Assembly (NCBI RefSeq): GCF_025244745.1
Contig: NZ_CP104213.1
Coordinates: 2,804,501-2,868,500 of the forward strand
Source of the DNA: Deinococcus rubellus
GTDB taxonomy: Bacteria > Deinococcota > Deinococci > Deinococcales > Deinococcaceae
Length of the DNA stretch: 64,000 bases
Direction of reading: 5' to 3'
Position numbers and translations under genes: made by a program
Part shown: positions 43,975 to 54,003 of the stretch, one piece after another
Layout of the letters: each line of letters opens with the position of its first letter
How positions within the stretch are numbered: position 1 is the first letter of the stretch
The notes under the pieces: model-generated
Database searches by the model: none
Seen by the model: only the letters and a program-made list of their open reading frames with translations
What the model was told of the DNA's origin: nothing

Positions 43975-44047
43975 TTCATCTCACAATCCGAAGCTGTCTG
44001 GAAGGCGCTTTCCCACCACTTCCTCCCACTGCTCTCCTGCCAGCCGA
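43975..44047 (+). repeat. Island-end repeat, copy B
   Basis: Similar to 40395-40470 in the same orientation; lies next to the tRNA fragments, suggesting an older element boundary inside the island. Confidence 0.6.
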
Positions 44048-44105
44048 ACGCGGCCCACCCACCTTCCCTGCACACCCCGAAGCTAGAACACAGTCATGGA
44101 CAAAA

Positions 44106-44155
44106 ATCAGCTCATGACCGATGGTTTGCCAGTTCAAATCTGGCAAGGCCCACCA
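44106..44155 (+). pseudogene. tRNA-Met 3' fragment (anticodon CAT)
   Basis: Anticodon arm ATCAG-CTCATGA-CCGAT (4 of 5 pairs), variable GGTTT, T arm GCCAG-TTCAAAT-CTGGC (perfect), acceptor 3' strand AAGGCCC, discriminator A and CCA. The 5' acceptor strand (GGGCCTT expected) and the D arm are absent; island-end sequence lies where they should be. Confidence 0.65.
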
Positions 44156-44179
44156 AATAAAGCAGTGGCAGAGCAAAAC

Positions 44180-44254
44180 GGGTGGTTGACTCAATGATGG
44201 AGCATCAACTTCACACGCGAGAGGCCGTAGATTTAACTCCCATACCACCCACCA
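44180..44254 (+). pseudogene. Degenerate tRNA-Val (anticodon CAC)
   Basis: 75 nt with a perfect 7-bp acceptor stem (GGGTGGT with ACCACCC), discriminator A and encoded CCA, D stem 3 of 4 pairs, anticodon loop TTCACAC. The anticodon stem (TCAAC/GCGAG) and T stem (GTAGA/CCCAT) are largely unpaired and the T loop is TTTAACT, so it is probably non-functional. Confidence 0.55.
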
Positions 44255-44260
44255 ATAAAA

Positions 44261-44287
44261 ATCCCGTCTGAGTCGGGAATTCTTTTT
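44261..44287 (+). terminator. Terminator after the tRNA fragments
   Basis: TCCCG, loop TCTGAGT, CGGGA, then a T-rich run with five T (44283-44287). It probably ended the original tRNA transcript. Confidence 0.65.
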
Positions 44288-44392
44288 GTCATCGCGGTCA
44301 GGGTCTGTGCCTATATTCGGGTTAGCTACAATCGCATCAAAAATGACAAAAAGTTCCTTCAGTCCCGCCGTGACGTGCCGTTTCCAGTGCGT

Positions 44393-44594
44393 TCAGTCGC
44401 TGCACTCACCGGGTTGAAAGTCTGGTCCCGGACTGCCCGCGTCAAGATCAAGACCCAGGTTCGCGCCGCCATTCCCGAAGCAGCGGTTGCCCTGACCTTC
44501 TCCAGCGGCGCTCTGCTTATAAAAGATGCCGCCACGCTTGTTGGCGCTCACTTCATTCTCTTCAACGCTGGGCGTGGCCTGCCCAGTCATGGAG
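44393..44594 (-). pseudogene. C-terminal fragment of a beta-helix repeat protein
   Basis: The frame contains VEENEVSANKRGGIF, GQGNRCFGNGGANLGLDLDA, a pattern of right-handed parallel beta-helix rungs. It ends at TGA, but its 5' side is cut off by the IS3 end at 44595, so only the last 67 codons remain. Confidence 0.4.
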
Positions 44595-45853
44595 TGAACC
44601 CAAAGCGCAGGACCAGCAGGCAAGTCACTTCTAGGCTGGATGATAGCGGGCGGCGAACTCGGCAGGTGGGACGTAGCCGAGACTGGAATGCAGGCGTTCT
44701 TGGTTGTAAAGCTTACCGATGAAGTGGTTCACATGGCGCTGTGCATCGTCCAGATCAGCATAATCTTGAAGATCGACCTCCTCTGTTTTGAGAGTTTTGT
44801 AGAAACTTTCCATGCGAGCGTTGTCGTAGGGATTGCCTCTTCTGGACATACTTGGCGTGATACCCATCGCCCGCAGGCGGGCGATAGAGAGCCGGCTGGC
44901 ATATTGGACACCTTGATCAGAGTGATGAAGGAGTCCAGGTGCTGGATTGCGAGCAGCAAGCGCGTTATTCAGCGCGGCCAGTGACAGGTCGGCGTCGATA
45001 AACTTTGACATTGACCAGCCCACGATCTCACGCGTGAAACTGTCCAGCACGCATGCCAAGTAGACGAAACCCTGCTTCACCCTCACATACGTCAGATCAG
45101 CTTGCCAGACCTGATCTGGTTGGGTTGGAATCCCTTGTGGGAGCAGATTGGGGAAGCGTTTCTCGCTGTGAGTGGAATCGGTGGTGCGCTGGTAACGCCG
45201 CTTGGGTCGACACAATAAGCGATGTTCCCGCATGACCCGCAGAACGCGTTTGTGATTGATGGACTGCCCGCTGCGTGCCAGTTCGCGAGTGACCCGCCGA
45301 TACCCATAGCCGTTCCACTTCAGCACCACTGCTTCAATGTCGGCAGCGAGTCGTTGATCTTGGTCGATGACTGCGCGGTTTCGTTGACGGAGGTACCACG
45401 ACCGACTGACCGCATGCAGCTCACACAGGCGACGCACCGACACCGTGGGATGCGCGACACGCGCATCCGAGATCCTAAAAGTGCCTTTGTTCAAGCGGTA
45501 CGTCGCCAGCGATTTTTTCAAGATGGTGTTTTCCAAGGCAAGTTGGCCGCAATACCGCTCCAGCTCAGCAATCCGCAGCTCGGCGCTGCGATCTGTGGCC
45601 ACGCCGTCGGTGAAGGCGGCTTCTCCGCGCGCCTCGACCTCTTTGCGCCAACGGTGGATCAGGCTGGGCACTAAACCATGTTCCCGGCTGAGTTGAGCGG
45701 TCGTTCGCTGGCTTGAATTGATTTGGTTGACGACCTGAAGCTTGAATTCACGGCTGTGATTGCGTCCTGGCATGAATGCTCCTTCGCGCTGTGATCAGCC
45801 TAACGGCTGGTCGGGGCGAAGTGGCTTGGCCGTTGGTCCTCTCTAGGGGTTCA
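44595..45853 (-). mobile_element. IS3-family insertion sequence
   Basis: About 1259 bp with imperfect 36-37-bp inverted ends beginning TGAACCC and sharing AGGACCA and CACTTC blocks. No target duplication is visible, so one flank was probably lost by deletion. It interrupts an IS630 transposase gene on the right and a beta-helix gene remnant on the left. Confidence 0.8.
44631..45773 (-). CDS. IS3-family transposase, single open frame
   Basis: 380 residues. N-terminal HTH (REFKLQVVNQINSSQRTTAQ), coiled coil, HTH_21 region, and rve domain with Asp in WQADLTYVRV, Asp in HHSDQGVQYAS and Glu in DNARMESFYKTLKTEE. In most IS3 elements orfA and orfB are joined by -1 frameshifting; here they are one continuous frame. 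All catalytic residues are present. Confidence 0.87.
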   Translation of the reverse strand: MPGRNHSREFKLQVVNQINSSQRTTAQLSREHGLVPSLIHRWRKEVEARGEAAFTDGVATDRSAELRIAELERYCGQLALENTILKKSLATYRLNKGTFRISDARVAHPTVSVRRLCELHAVSRSWYLRQRNRAVIDQDQRLAADIEAVVLKWNGYGYRRVTRELARSGQSINHKRVLRVMREHRLLCRPKRRYQRTTDSTHSEKRFPNLLPQGIPTQPDQVWQADLTYVRVKQGFVYLACVLDSFTREIVGWSMSKFIDADLSLAALNNALAARNPAPGLLHHSDQGVQYASRLSIARLRAMGITPSMSRRGNPYDNARMESFYKTLKTEEVDLQDYADLDDAQRHVNHFIGKLYNQERLHSSLGYVPPAEFAARYHPA

Positions 45854-46357
45854 TTCCAGTTTCCATGCGCCGCACGAAGTCCGCACCTACCTGGGCGACA
45901 CACCAACTTTGAACCTGCCACGGTTTGAGTGCGTTTTTTTCAGTGTTCTCCGTACGGTCTCGTCACTGATGCTGTCCACCACACCCAGGGTCACCAGACG
46001 ATCGGCCAGCAGTTGCATCGTCCATTTCTCCCGGCCGTCGGGACTCGAGCACACTTCGGCGATCAAGATCGCCGTCCGCTGCGCGTTCAGTTTGGGCGGC
46101 TGTTTGGGCCGTGCTTTCTCGTGGAGGGCAGCCTGGAGGCCGCCCTCGGTGTACTTCCTGCGGATCGACGCGACGGTGGCAGAACTCACGCCTTGACGCT
46201 CGGCCACGTCTCGATCCAGCAGGCCCCCATCGCTCAGGAGCAGGAGGCGTGCGCGGGTCACGACCCGCGCACTCAGCACGCCTTTCCGAATCATGTCCGT
46301 CAGTTGCTGCCGCTCATCGTCGCGCAGCTGCACAACCCACTGTTTCTGTCGTCCCAT
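45854..46357 (-). pseudogene. IS630-family transposase, truncated by IS3
   Basis: The first 135 residues from ATG 46357 form the paired HTH part (QLRDDERQQLTDMI, RDVAERQGVSSATVASIRRKY). At a run of seven A (minus strand, about 45936-45942) the frame leaves the family pattern, and the -1 frame continues as NALKPWQVQSWCVAQVGADFV, the expected sequence. Some IS630 elements use such a run for programmed frameshifting. The second frame is cut by the IS3 end at 45853, so the DDE domain is missing. Confidence 0.7.
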
Positions 46358-46592
46358 CCCTCAGTTTACCTGAAGGCATGCCTGTGGTCATCCACTAGTA
46401 AAGCTAAAGGACCGGTCACCGAAGTCGACATAGGCTGGGTTGTAGCACACTGTAGGACAACACTTGTGTTCCTGGGTGTTGGCACCTATCTCAGCATGAG
46501 ACCAACGCCAGAATAACGAACAGAACTGACGGGTCTCTCAAGCAGAGTGAAGAGATTGACTTAGGCAGCTTTGAATACAGATTGTGAACCGT
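46358..46592. other. Right end of the comM island, no gene seen
   Basis: 235 bp of lower GC than the surroundings. It should contain the left end of the IS630 copy, and it ends with the island terminus (ACGGTTCACAATCTG read inward on the minus strand). The comM frame reads 32 nt into it before a stop. Confidence 0.45.
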
Positions 46593-46600
46593 AGGGGCAC
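46593..46600. repeat. 8-bp direct repeat at right end of the comM island
   Basis: AGGGGCAC, partner of 40382-40389. Confidence 0.8.
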
Positions 46601-47640
46601 GGATTCATGGCGGCGATGAGCTGAAAGCGGGCCGGGTAGCGCAGGCTGGCCCGCGCCCGACTGATGGTAACCTCACCGTCTTCCAGAGGCTGGCGCAGGG
46701 TTTCCAGAGCTTTGCGCGAGAACTCCGGAAATTCATCCAGAAACAACACGCCCCGGTGCGCCAGGCTGACCTCGCCGGGCCGGGGAATGCTTCCGCCACC
46801 GATCAGGCCCGCGTCTGAGACGGTGTGGTGGGGACTGCGGTAGGGTGGGGTGCGGATCAGGCCGCTGCGCTGGCTGGTCAGGCCCGCCGCCGAGTGGATG
46901 CGGGTGACTTCCAGCGCCTCGGCGCGGGTGAGCTGCGGCAACAGCCCCGGCGCGCGGCGGGCCAGCATGGTCTTGCCGCTGCCGGGCGAACCAACGAGTA
47001 AGAGGTTGTGTCCACCGGCCAGCGCGATTTCCAGCGCCCGGCGCGCCTGTCCCTGCCCCTTGAGATCAGCCAGATCGAGCGGCGCGGGGCCGTCATCGGA
47101 GTGCTCAGGTGCTTCGGCAGGCGTCAGGACTGCAAGGCCCGAGAGGTGATGCAAGGCTTCGCGCAGGGTGCGGGACGGGTACACCTTCACGCCGTCGATC
47201 AGGGCAGCCTCGCTGGCATTGCCCTCGCCCAGCAGGACGTCCAGCCGCTCCTGCGAGGCCAGCAGCGCCAGATTCACCGCCCCGCCGATGGGCCGCACGC
47301 TGCCGTCGAGCGCCAGTTCACCGGCCAGTAGCGTGCCGCCAAGTGCTCCGGCGGGCAGCAGTTCCTGGGCGGCCAGCAGGCCCAGGGCAATCGGCAGGTC
47401 GTACATCGGGCCTTCCTTGCGTAGATCGGCAGGCGCGAGGTTGACGGTGATGCGGGCCGCCGGGAAGGGCAGGCCACTGTTGCGAATTGCCGCCCGCACC
47501 CGCTCGCGCGCCTCGCTGACCGCCTGATCCGGCAGACCGACGATGTTGAAGGCGGGCAGGCCCGGCGACACATCCACCTCCACGGTGACCAGCACAGCGT
47601 CCACCCCGATGAGGGCGGCGCTGCGGGCGGTGGCGAGCAT
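46593..47640 (-). pseudogene. comM: comM, N-terminal fragment (interrupted by island)
   Basis: Encodes the first 349 residues: the Lon-like ChlI domain ([40 protein letters not shown]), and the AAA+ module with Walker [17 protein letters not shown], Walker [12 protein letters not shown] and AAMNPCP, where the break occurs. Island sequence adds ten foreign residues and a stop at 46561. Without its C-terminal third the helicase is probably inactive. Transformation by linear DNA may therefore be reduced in this strain. Confidence 0.9.
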
Positions 47641-47761
47641 CAGGCCGCTCCGAAACGGGTGGGGCGGGCGGCAGGAACGAGGGCGGCGAGCATGGACATC
47701 ACGCTAGCCGCCGGACCGTCACCGAATTCTTTTGCGCGCCGGTTTTCCTGTTCCGGGGGCT

Positions 47762-48349
47762 TCAGCGCCTGCGCCGCTTGTTGATTTCCAGCAGCACCGG
47801 TACGAACGAGGCCACCAGAATGACCCCCACGATCACCAGGATATATTTGTCGAGCACGGCAGCGGGAATGATCTTGCCCAGGCCGTAGCCCGCCAGCGGC
47901 ACGCCCGCGCCCCACAGCAGCGCGCCCACAGCGTTGGCGATCATGAAGGTGCGCGGGTTCATCCGGATGGTTCCGGCCAGGGTGGGCACCAGGGTGCGGA
48001 TAATCGGCACGAAGCGGGCCAGCACCAGCGTCTGGTTGCCGTGGCTGTCGAAATACTCGCGGGCCTGCTCGACATATTCGGGTTTGAGGAATCTGGCGCG
48101 GGCGAACACGGCGGGGCCGAACTGCCGCCCAATGACGTAACCCGAAATGTTGCCCAGGAACGCCGCCGCCACCGTCAGGCCGATGATCCAGCCCAGGCCG
48201 AGGTCGCCGCGCGCCGCGAACAGCCCCGCCGTGATCAGCAGGCTGTCGCCCGGCAGAAAAAAGCCCAGCAGCAGACCGGTTTCAGCAAAAATAATGAGGG
48301 CCAGGCCCAGGTAGGAGAAGGTCTTGAGCAGGTATTCCGGATCGAGCAT
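47762..48349 (-). CDS. DedA family membrane protein
   Basis: 195 residues with the DedA/VTT pattern: ETGLLLGFFLPGDSLLITAGL, GYVIGRQFG, and VLARFVPIIRTLVPTLAGTIRM, whose Arg residues are conserved in this family. The protein has about five or six hydrophobic segments and ends in a basic tail (NKRRRR). DedA proteins act in lipid-carrier recycling and proton-coupled membrane homeostasis. The ATG lies 6 nt after a TAGACT -10. comM lies 121 bp downstream in the same direction. Confidence 0.9.
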   Translation of the reverse strand: MLDPEYLLKTFSYLGLALIIFAETGLLLGFFLPGDSLLITAGLFAARGDLGLGWIIGLTVAAAFLGNISGYVIGRQFGPAVFARARFLKPEYVEQAREYFDSHGNQTLVLARFVPIIRTLVPTLAGTIRMNPRTFMIANAVGALLWGAGVPLAGYGLGKIIPAAVLDKYILVIVGVILVASFVPVLLEINKRRRR

Positions 48350-48355
48350 TCGGAG

Positions 48356-48361
48356 AGTCTA
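48356..48361 (-). promoter_or_regulatory. -10 element (TAGACT) for the DedA gene
   Basis: TAGACT on the minus strand, 6 nt before the ATG at 48349. Confidence 0.5.
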
Positions 48362-48445
48362 CAGGCTGGCGTCTGGCGCGGGCGTCAGCCAAAAGTAAAA
48401 GAGCGGAGGGCCAGGGAAATCACTGTCCCCCGACTCTCCAAGCGC

Positions 48446-50137
<1,692 letters not shown>

Positions 50138-50292
50138 GCGTCACTCCTGCGGGCGCTTGGGCAAGCGGCCCGGTCTGGAAACATCCTGATCTGGACAGTC
50201 TCTGAGCTGAAACCATCGGCGGGGGTCTTCGTTGCTGCAACTCAAGCCGGGGCGTGCAGCTAGGGTGGCGAGAGCAGAAACGTCATCTGAAT

Positions 50293-50298
50293 ATTATA
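50293..50298 (-). promoter_or_regulatory. prfC: -10 element (TATAAT) probably driving prfC
   Basis: Perfect TATAAT on the minus strand, with TTTTGC 17 nt further upstream as a possible -35. It overlaps the stop codon of the deacetylase gene and would give prfC a leader of about 150 nt. Confidence 0.55.
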
Positions 50299-51211
50299 CC
50301 GCGTCTGGGGCGGCAGCAAAAGCCCCCAGCGCCGCCTCCAGGGTTCCGAGCCGCGCCCGCACCAGCGTTGCCGGGTCGCGGTGGTAGCCGCCCGCCATCA
50401 GCGACACCAGCGGCGTGCGCGTCTGGGCTGCCCAGCCGTAGACCCGCCCGTCACGCGCCCGCAGACCCTCCAGACTGAGCGAGAGCCGCCCCAGTTGATC
50501 GCCCGCCAGCACGTCGGCCCCGGCCAGATAAAAGAGCAGGTCGGGCTGAAAGGCCTGCACGGCGGGCAGCACCGCCCTGTCCAGCACGGCCAGATAGTCG
50601 GCGTCGCCCGTAGCGTCCGGCAGGGCCACATCCAGATCGCCGACTTCCTTCTTGAACGGGTAATTGTGCTCGGCGTGAAGGCTGAGGGTAAACACCCGCG
50701 CTTCGTCTCTGAAAATGCTGGCCGTGCCGTTGCCCTGGTGCACGTCCAGATCGAGAATCAGCACCCTCTTGACGAGTCCGGCGTCGAGGACGTGCCGGGC
50801 CGCGATCGCCACGTCATTGAGGAAGGAAAAACCCTCGGCATGGTCGGCGTAGGCGTGATGGGTGCCGCCGCCCAGATTGAGACCCAGGCCGGTGCTGAGG
50901 GCGTCCCAGGTGGCGCTGAGAGTCGCGCCGCACGACGCCAGGCCGCGCTCGACCACCGCCGGATGCCAGGCGAAACCCAGCGCCCGCTCCTCCTGGCGCG
51001 TGACCTCGCCGCGCCGCCACCTGGCCAGGTAAGCCGCGTCGTGAACGCGCTCGGCCAGTGCCCAGGGCAGATCGGGGGCCGCCAGCAGCGGCAGGCGCTC
51101 GGCGGCCCCGGCCAACAGAGTCGGCAGGAACTCGCGTGGCAGAAACTGCCTGCGGGGCGGCGGCGCATCGGTGTAGGCAGCATGGAGGAAGGGCGTGAAG
51201 GCGCGGGGCAC
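50294..51211 (-). CDS. Histone deacetylase family protein (AcuC/HDAC-like)
   Basis: Arginase-deacetylase fold zinc amidohydrolase; bacterial members deacetylate small molecules or lysines. Motifs: VHDAAYLARWRRGE, NLGGGTHHAYADHAEGFSFL with the paired catalytic His, LILDLDVHQGNGTASIF with the zinc Asp and His, and YLAGADVLAGDQLG with the second zinc Asp. Start chosen is the GTG at 51211, 5 nt from a TAGACT -10 (305 residues); the frame is open to a GTG at 51250. No acetoin-utilisation genes are adjacent. Confidence 0.86.
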   Translation of the reverse strand: MPRAFTPFLHAAYTDAPPPRRQFLPREFLPTLLAGAAERLPLLAAPDLPWALAERVHDAAYLARWRRGEVTRQEERALGFAWHPAVVERGLASCGATLSATWDALSTGLGLNLGGGTHHAYADHAEGFSFLNDVAIAARHVLDAGLVKRVLILDLDVHQGNGTASIFRDEARVFTLSLHAEHNYPFKKEVGDLDVALPDATGDADYLAVLDRAVLPAVQAFQPDLLFYLAGADVLAGDQLGRLSLSLEGLRARDGRVYGWAAQTRTPLVSLMAGGYHRDPATLVRARLGTLEAALGAFAAAPDAV

Positions 51212-51216
51212 GGCTG

Positions 51217-51222
51217 AGTCTA
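51217..51222 (-). promoter_or_regulatory. -10 element (TAGACT) for the deacetylase-family gene
   Basis: TAGACT on the minus strand, 5 nt before the GTG at 51211; it lies inside the longer frame and favours the shorter start. Confidence 0.5.
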
Positions 51223-51447
51223 GAGCGGCTGCGCCAATTGGCTTACCCACGCCGAACCTGCGCTAAACTCTCCTTGACCCGCTCAGGTTCCCTGAGGTCC
51301 GGCTTTCCTTCCCGCCCGTGAGAGGTTTTGATTCGTGAGAAGCGCCCACCAGTCCGCTGACTGAAGACGACACCCGTTGTCTGAGCGCCCTGGCGTGTGC
51401 CCCGCTTTGCTGTGGGGCCGCCCTGCCACACTCAATACCGAGGGAAG

Positions 51448-53061
51448 ATGCTGCTCAAGCTGAGCCACGTCGCCCGCACCTACGGCGACCAATTGATTTT
51501 CGAAGACGTCTCCCTGACCCTGCTGCCGGCCGAACGCCTGGCCTTGATAGGCGAGAACGGCAGCGGCAAGACGACCCTGCTGCGCCTGATCGCTGGATTG
51601 GAACAGCCCGACAGCGGCCAGATCGAACGCCCTGGCACCCTGGTCTACCTGCCCCAGCACGCGCCGCAACCGTCCGGCGAGGTGCTGGAGGCGGTGACGC
51701 CGCCGGAGCTGAGAACCGCTGCCCAAACGCTCGCTGCCGCCAGCGATGCCCTGAGCAGCGCGGCCCCGAACGCCCTGGACGCCTTCAGCGCTGCCGAGGA
51801 GACTTACCGCGCACTGGGCGGCTACGACTTTGAGACGCAGGCGCGGGCCGTGCTGGGCGGCCTGGATCTGCCTCCGGACGCCTTGACAGATCAGCTCTCA
51901 GGCGGGCAGACCCGGCGCGTGCTGCTGGCCCGGCTGCTGCTCTCGCCCGCCGAGGTGTACCTGCTCGACGAACCCACCAACCACCTCGACGAGGCTTCGC
52001 TCCGCTGGCTGGAAGACTGGATCGCCCACAGCCGCGCCACCTTCGTGCTGGCCTCGCATGACCGGGCTTTTCTGGACGCCGTGGCGACGCGCACCGCCGA
52101 ACTGGAACGCGGGCGACTGACATCCTATCCCGGCAACTACTCGGCGGCGATGACTCTCAAAATCACGCTGCGGGAAGCGCAGGGGCGCGACCACCGAGCG
52201 CAGCAACGCCAGCGCCGCGCCCTGACCCAGGAACAATCCCGGCTCAGCAGCCAGGCCCACAGCGCCGGGAAGTTCAGCCACCGCCGCGCCGGAAACAAAC
52301 CGCTGCTGGCCGCCAAAAACAAGGCCGAGGGCGTCTCCAACACGCTGGCGGGCCGCGCGAAGGCCCTGGAGCACCGCCTGATGCAACTGGACGCGGCAGC
52401 CACTGACAAGCCTTATAACGACCGCCGCCGCCTGTCCCTCGATCTGCCCGCCGCTCCGACTGGCCCTGCCGAAGTGCTGACGGTGCGCGACCTGAGCGTG
52501 TGCCGGGGCGAGGCGACGGTGCTGAGCGGGGTGAATCTGGACGTGCGCCGGGGCGAGAAGATCGCGCTGGTGGGGCCCAACGGCGGCGGCAAGAGCACGC
52601 TGCTGCTGGCGCTGCTGGGCCGCCTGCCGCATTCGGGCCGCATGCGGCTGGGCGCAGGCTTGCAGGTGTATTTCGCCGGGCAGGGCGGCGAGGAAATCTC
52701 TAACCTGCCCACCCTCAAAGACGCCCTGCTGGATGCCAACCCCTGGCTGACCCCGCATCAGCTCTACGAGATCGCCGCCCAGGTGGGCCTGCCGCCCGAC
52801 CCGGCTTTCCGGGTGGCCGACCTCTCCGGCGGGCAGCGCACCCGACTGACCCTGGCGCGGTTGGGCGTGACCCGCGCCGGGCTACTGGTGCTGGACGAAC
52901 CCACCAACCACCTCGACGTCAGGGCGATTGAGGCGCTGGAGGGCCTGCTGCACCGCTTTCCCGGCACGTTGCTGCTGGCAACGCATGACCGGCGGCTGCG
53001 CGAGCGGGTGGCGACACGGGTGTGGGAAGTTGGGTCGGGCGGGGTGCGGGCTGATCCTTAA
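51448..53061 (+). CDS. ABC-F family ATPase
   Basis: Two ABC cassettes without membrane segments, 537 residues from ATG 51448 (GAGGGAAG upstream). Cassette 1: Walker A IGENGSGKTTLLRLI, signature LSGGQTRRVLLARL and Walker B VYLLDEPTNHLDEASL. Cassette 2: VGPNGGGKSTLLLALLG, LSGGQRTRLTLARLG and LVLDEPTNHLDVRAIE. A basic Gln/Arg-rich linker lies between them. ABC-F proteins act on the ribosome as translation factors or in antibiotic protection; the subgroup cannot be fixed here. The stop overlaps the convergent esterase stop by 4 bp. Confidence 0.9.
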   Translation: MLLKLSHVARTYGDQLIFEDVSLTLLPAERLALIGENGSGKTTLLRLIAGLEQPDSGQIERPGTLVYLPQHAPQPSGEVLEAVTPPELRTAAQTLAAASDALSSAAPNALDAFSAAEETYRALGGYDFETQARAVLGGLDLPPDALTDQLSGGQTRRVLLARLLLSPAEVYLLDEPTNHLDEASLRWLEDWIAHSRATFVLASHDRAFLDAVATRTAELERGRLTSYPGNYSAAMTLKITLREAQGRDHRAQQRQRRALTQEQSRLSSQAHSAGKFSHRRAGNKPLLAAKNKAEGVSNTLAGRAKALEHRLMQLDAAATDKPYNDRRRLSLDLPAAPTGPAEVLTVRDLSVCRGEATVLSGVNLDVRRGEKIALVGPNGGGKSTLLLALLGRLPHSGRMRLGAGLQVYFAGQGGEEISNLPTLKDALLDANPWLTPHQLYEIAAQVGLPPDPAFRVADLSGGQRTRLTLARLGVTRAGLLVLDEPTNHLDVRAIEALEGLLHRFPGTLLLATHDRRLRERVATRVWEVGSGGVRADP

Positions 53062-53993
53062 GCGCTGAGTTCGCGTCCCAGCCAGGCTGCCGCCGTGTCC
53101 ATCAGCTCTGCCGCTGCCTGAGAGATGCCGGTCATGTTGGCAAAACCGTGAATCATGCCGGGGCCGCTCTGCTGCTCGGCACGGTTGCCCGCTGCCTTGA
53201 GAGCTTCGGCGTAGGCCGCACCCTCGTCGCGCAGCGGGTCGAACTCGGCGGTGAGCACCAGGGCGGGCGGCAGGTTCCCCAGGTCGGCATTGATCGGGCT
53301 GACATGCGGATGAAAGGCGTGCTGGGCGTCGGCCAGGTACATTTCCCCGAAGAACTTCATGCGCTCCTCGGTCAGAAAGTAGTCCTTGCCATTCTCTTGG
53401 CGCGAGGGGTAGCGTTCCGTGTTGCCAAAATCGGTGGCCGGATAGATCAGCAATTGCGCTTTGATGGCCGGACCGTTCTCGTCGCGGGCCCGCTGGGTCA
53501 CGGCGATGCTGAGGCTGCCGCCTGCGCTGTCGCCCGATACGGCCAGTTTGGAAGCGTCCACGCCCAGTTCGGCAGCGTGCTCAGCAGCCCAGACAAAGGC
53601 GGCGTAAGCGTCGTCCACTGGAGCAGGGAATTTGTATTCGGGCGCGAGGCGGTAATCCACGCTCAGCACCGCCGTGTTCGCGCCCTCGCACAGCTCACGG
53701 CAGACCTGATCGTGCGTTTCGATGCTGTAAGCGACGAAGCCGCCACCGTGGTAGAAGACTGTCAGCGGCCAGCCACCTTCAGGCTTTGCGCCCAGCGGCA
53801 GGTACAGGCGGACGGGCAGCTCGGAGGCGGGGCCGGGAATGAGCAGGTCACGGGTTCCAGCAATCTTGGCCGGACGCTTGGGCGTGCGCTCGGCGCTGGC
53901 GATCACCATCTGGCGCATCTCGTCGAGGCCATTCGGCTGCGGCGCGGCGGCGAATTGAAGGAGGACTTCTTTAAGGGCTGGGTCTAGGGGCAT
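53058..53993 (-). CDS. Alpha/beta hydrolase, hormone-sensitive lipase (acetyl esterase) type
   Basis: 311 residues. Oxyanion motif VFYHGGGFVAYS, nucleophile Ser in VSGDSAGGSLSIAV, acid Asp in AEFDPLRDEGAAYAEAL and His in MIHGFANM. Such enzymes hydrolyse short acyl esters in the cytoplasm. A weak GGAGA precedes the ATG. It is convergent with the ABC-F gene. Confidence 0.88.
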   Translation of the reverse strand: MPLDPALKEVLLQFAAAPQPNGLDEMRQMVIASAERTPKRPAKIAGTRDLLIPGPASELPVRLYLPLGAKPEGGWPLTVFYHGGGFVAYSIETHDQVCRELCEGANTAVLSVDYRLAPEYKFPAPVDDAYAAFVWAAEHAAELGVDASKLAVSGDSAGGSLSIAVTQRARDENGPAIKAQLLIYPATDFGNTERYPSRQENGKDYFLTEERMKFFGEMYLADAQHAFHPHVSPINADLGNLPPALVLTAEFDPLRDEGAAYAEALKAAGNRAEQQSGPGMIHGFANMTGISQAAAELMDTAAAWLGRELSA

Positions 53994-54003
53994 GTAGGGT
54001 CTC

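Larger units (their letters stand above)
40390..46592. mobile_element. 6.2-kb genomic island inserted in comM
   Basis: Bounded by the 8-bp repeats in comM. The ends, read inward, share the motif CAAAGCTGTCT on the left (40408 region) and CAAAGCTGCCT on the right (complement of about 46567-46577). The island holds an IS982 element, an HNH-methyltransferase gene pair, decayed SRAP, secreted-protein and beta-helix genes, tRNA fragments, an IS3 element and a truncated IS630. No integrase or complete mobilisation module of its own is seen, so it may be a decayed or passenger-only element. comM is a known island hotspot in Acinetobacter. Confidence 0.8.

Noticed and set aside
43976..44248. 90-codon minus-strand ORF reading WWALPDLNWQT
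   Set aside because: This signature arises opposite tRNA 3' ends; the plus strand carries tRNA fragments here.
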